The notes beneath the pieces are model-generated. The model was not told where the DNA came from. It made no database searches and was given only the letters and a program-made list of their open reading frames with translations. Below are positions 5,679 to 6,922 of a stretch of 6,922 nt of DNA, piece by piece (the first letter of the stretch is position 1; each line of letters opens with the position of its first letter). The stretch lies in the NCBI GenBank assembly GCA_007134165.1, contig SLLJ01000486.1:1-6922 (forward strand), written 5' to 3'. Position numbers and translations under genes: made by a program. Origin of the DNA: Nitriliruptoraceae bacterium. GTDB lineage: Bacteria > Actinomycetota > Nitriliruptoria > Nitriliruptorales > Nitriliruptoraceae.

Positions 5679-6922
5679 TCATGCTCCTCGCGCCTGGGTT
5701 CGCCCCGACGGCACGTGTTTGTCGGGCGAAGGTCGATCCGCAGCAGGCAACGACACGCGGAAGCACGTTCGTCCCTCGTTTCTGACGTAGTCGATCTTCC
5801 CGCGGTTCAACTCGAGCAACCCACGCGTGATGGACAGCCCGAGCCCGAGTCCCATCGAGGTGCGTCGGTCACCCGTCGACGCCTGAGAGAAGGGACTGAA
5901 CAGTTCCGGCACGAAGCCGGAGGCGACCCCGCGACCCTGATCCGACACCTCGATGGCTACCTCGTCACCGTTGTCGGACCATGCCCTGACCGCGATCGGC
6001 GGCTGGCCGTAGGTCGCCGCGTTGCCCAACAGGTTCACGAGCACCTGCTGCAGGTGGTCCTCGTCGACCCGGACCACCATCCTCCCCACATCGACCTCGA
6101 GGTCGTCGGGGAGCACGTCGCGTAGCGTTACGGTGGCCTCCTCGACCGCATCGACGAGTTGGACGTCCACCGGTGCGGGAAGCGCACGGTGGCGCTCCAG
6201 ACGCGCGAACCACAGCAGGGTCGACACCAGCCTTTCGAGGCGCGCTGCTTGCCGCTCTGCGACGCGTAGGTAGCGCTGGCGTTCGTCGCGCTCGAGCAGA
6301 CTGTCGCGTCGCTGCAACGTCGAAATGAAGCCGATGATGGAGGTCAGCGGCGTGCGAAGCTCATGGGAGACGCGCGCGACGAACTCCTGCCGGATCGACT
6401 CGGTCGCGCGCTGCTCCGTGACATCGAAGAGCAGCACGACCGTCCCCGAGCGTGCACCCAACTGGTCGAACAGGCCCGTCAGGACCAGGGTGTAGACGGC
6501 GCCGTCACGGCGTAGGTCGACCTCGCCGGAGGGGTTGGCAGGGTCCAGCGCGATCAGCAGGTCCGCCAACCCGCCGGTGTCCTCGGCTGCCGCCGTCATC
6601 ACCTGGTCGACCAATTGGTTGCCGATCAGATGGTCGGGCGGTACGTCGAGCCGCCGGCACATCGCCGGGTTCGCGAGTTCGACCTTCCCGACAGCGTCGA
6701 GCAGGGCGATCCCGTCGTTGGCGCCTTCGACGGTGCGTTCGAGTCGATCGCGGACCGCCACCTCACCTCGGATCCGCTCGACATGCTCACCAAGAGCCCG
6801 GTACGCGATCCAGGCCGGCAGGAGCAGCGCAGGGAGCGCGAGCGGGGCGGCCACCAGCAGTATCGCGGCGATCAGACCGAGCGAACCCGACAACGCCGTG
6901 CTGACCCCCGTACCACGCACGA
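5679..6922 (-). CDS. PAS-domain sensor histidine kinase (N-terminus cut by window edge)
   Basis: The frame is open to the right edge, so the start may lie outside; GTG at 6920-6918 is only the first available start. Counting from that codon: residues 14-43 are hydrophobic (LGLIAAILLVAAPLALPALL), probably the last membrane segment or segments. Residues 58-170 form a PAS sensor domain (EGANDGIALLD...FDVTEQ). The HisKA dimerisation helix has the phospho-acceptor His186 in ARVSHELRTPLTSIIGFI. The HATPase_c domain has the N box around Asn296-Asn300 (VNLLGNA), G1 DQGRG from Asp327, F box LFSPFSQA (340-347) and G2 GLGLGL (357-362). All catalytic motifs are present, so the kinase should autophosphorylate and pass phosphate to a response regulator. 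None is in the window; it may lie upstream. The tail after LPAADR is an unstructured 20 residues ending at TGA 5681-5679. Confidence 0.95.
   Translation of the reverse strand, partial: VRGTGVSTALSGSLGLIAAILLVAAPLALPALLLPAWIAYRALGEHVERIRGEVAVRDRLERTVEGANDGIALLDAVGKVELANPAMCRRLDVPPDHLIGNQLVDQVMTAAAEDTGGLADLLIALDPANPSGEVDLRRDGAVYTLVLTGLFDQLGARSGTVVLLFDVTEQRATESIRQEFVARVSHELRTPLTSIIGFISTLQRRDSLLERDERQRYLRVAERQAARLERLVSTLLWFARLERHRALPAPVDVQLVDAVEEATVTLRDVLPDDLEVDVGRMVVRVDEDHLQQVLVNLLGNAATYGQPPIAVRAWSDNGDEVAIEVSDQGRGVASGFVPELFSPFSQASTGDRRTSMGLGLGLSITRGLLELNRGKIDYVRNEGRTCFRVSLPAADRPSPDKHVPSGRTQARGA

Noticed and set aside
4583..5785. A 400-codon plus-strand frame with a good ribosome binding site.
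   Set aside because: It is strongly Arg-rich after about 75 residues, has no domain, and overlaps the end of the histidine kinase antisense. I keep only the possibility that its beginning is a remnant.
5355..6125. A plus-strand frame of 256 codons.
   Set aside because: Half of it is antisense to the HATPase domain of the histidine kinase, whose motifs are complete.

Overview
The window is very GC-rich DNA with dense GTG/TTG start use, strong GC bias at third codon positions in the real genes, and protein families typical of Actinomycetota. The exact genus cannot be read from it. It looks like an accessory, toxin-antitoxin (TA) rich stretch of chromosome lying beside an ordinary two-component sensor kinase gene.

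Layout: (1) 1-548, + strand: the 3' part of a DUF6036-type nucleotidyltransferase gene. A TTG-started short ORF with a strong ribosome binding site follows (562-813), and it collides with the next module. (2) 682-1282, - strand: a DUF433 antitoxin gene followed, with an ATGA overlap, by a DUF5615 (PIN-like) toxin gene. The toxin gene carries a one-base deletion in a G run at 982-985, so the toxin appears broken while the antitoxin is intact. (3) 1534-2387, - strand: a 75-residue HicA-like small protein, then a 170-residue protein with an N-terminal alpha/beta domain and a helix-turn-helix. A promoter-like site containing a small palindrome lies between them. I infer that this is a second, little-described TA-like pair. 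(4) 2388-2794: mostly non-coding, with a possible helix-turn-helix gene scrap at 2595-2717 and, at its right end, a promoter with an embedded inverted repeat. (5) 2795-3714, + strand: a clear Xre/MbcA/ParS-type antitoxin and RES-domain toxin pair, translationally coupled by a TTGA overlap. (6) 3715-5678: about 2 kb with no gene I can defend. It holds two related palindromes about 63 bp apart (4342-4456) and a few codon-like fragments that may be decayed genes. (7) 5679 to the right edge, - strand: a PAS-HisKA-HATPase sensor histidine kinase, cut at its N-terminus by the window end.

Functionally, three or four candidate TA or TA-like units sit side by side in about 3.7 kb, one of them visibly decaying. 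This fits a region that accumulates small stabilisation or defence modules. The histidine kinase appears unrelated to them. Family names come from recognised sequence motifs, not from database searches.
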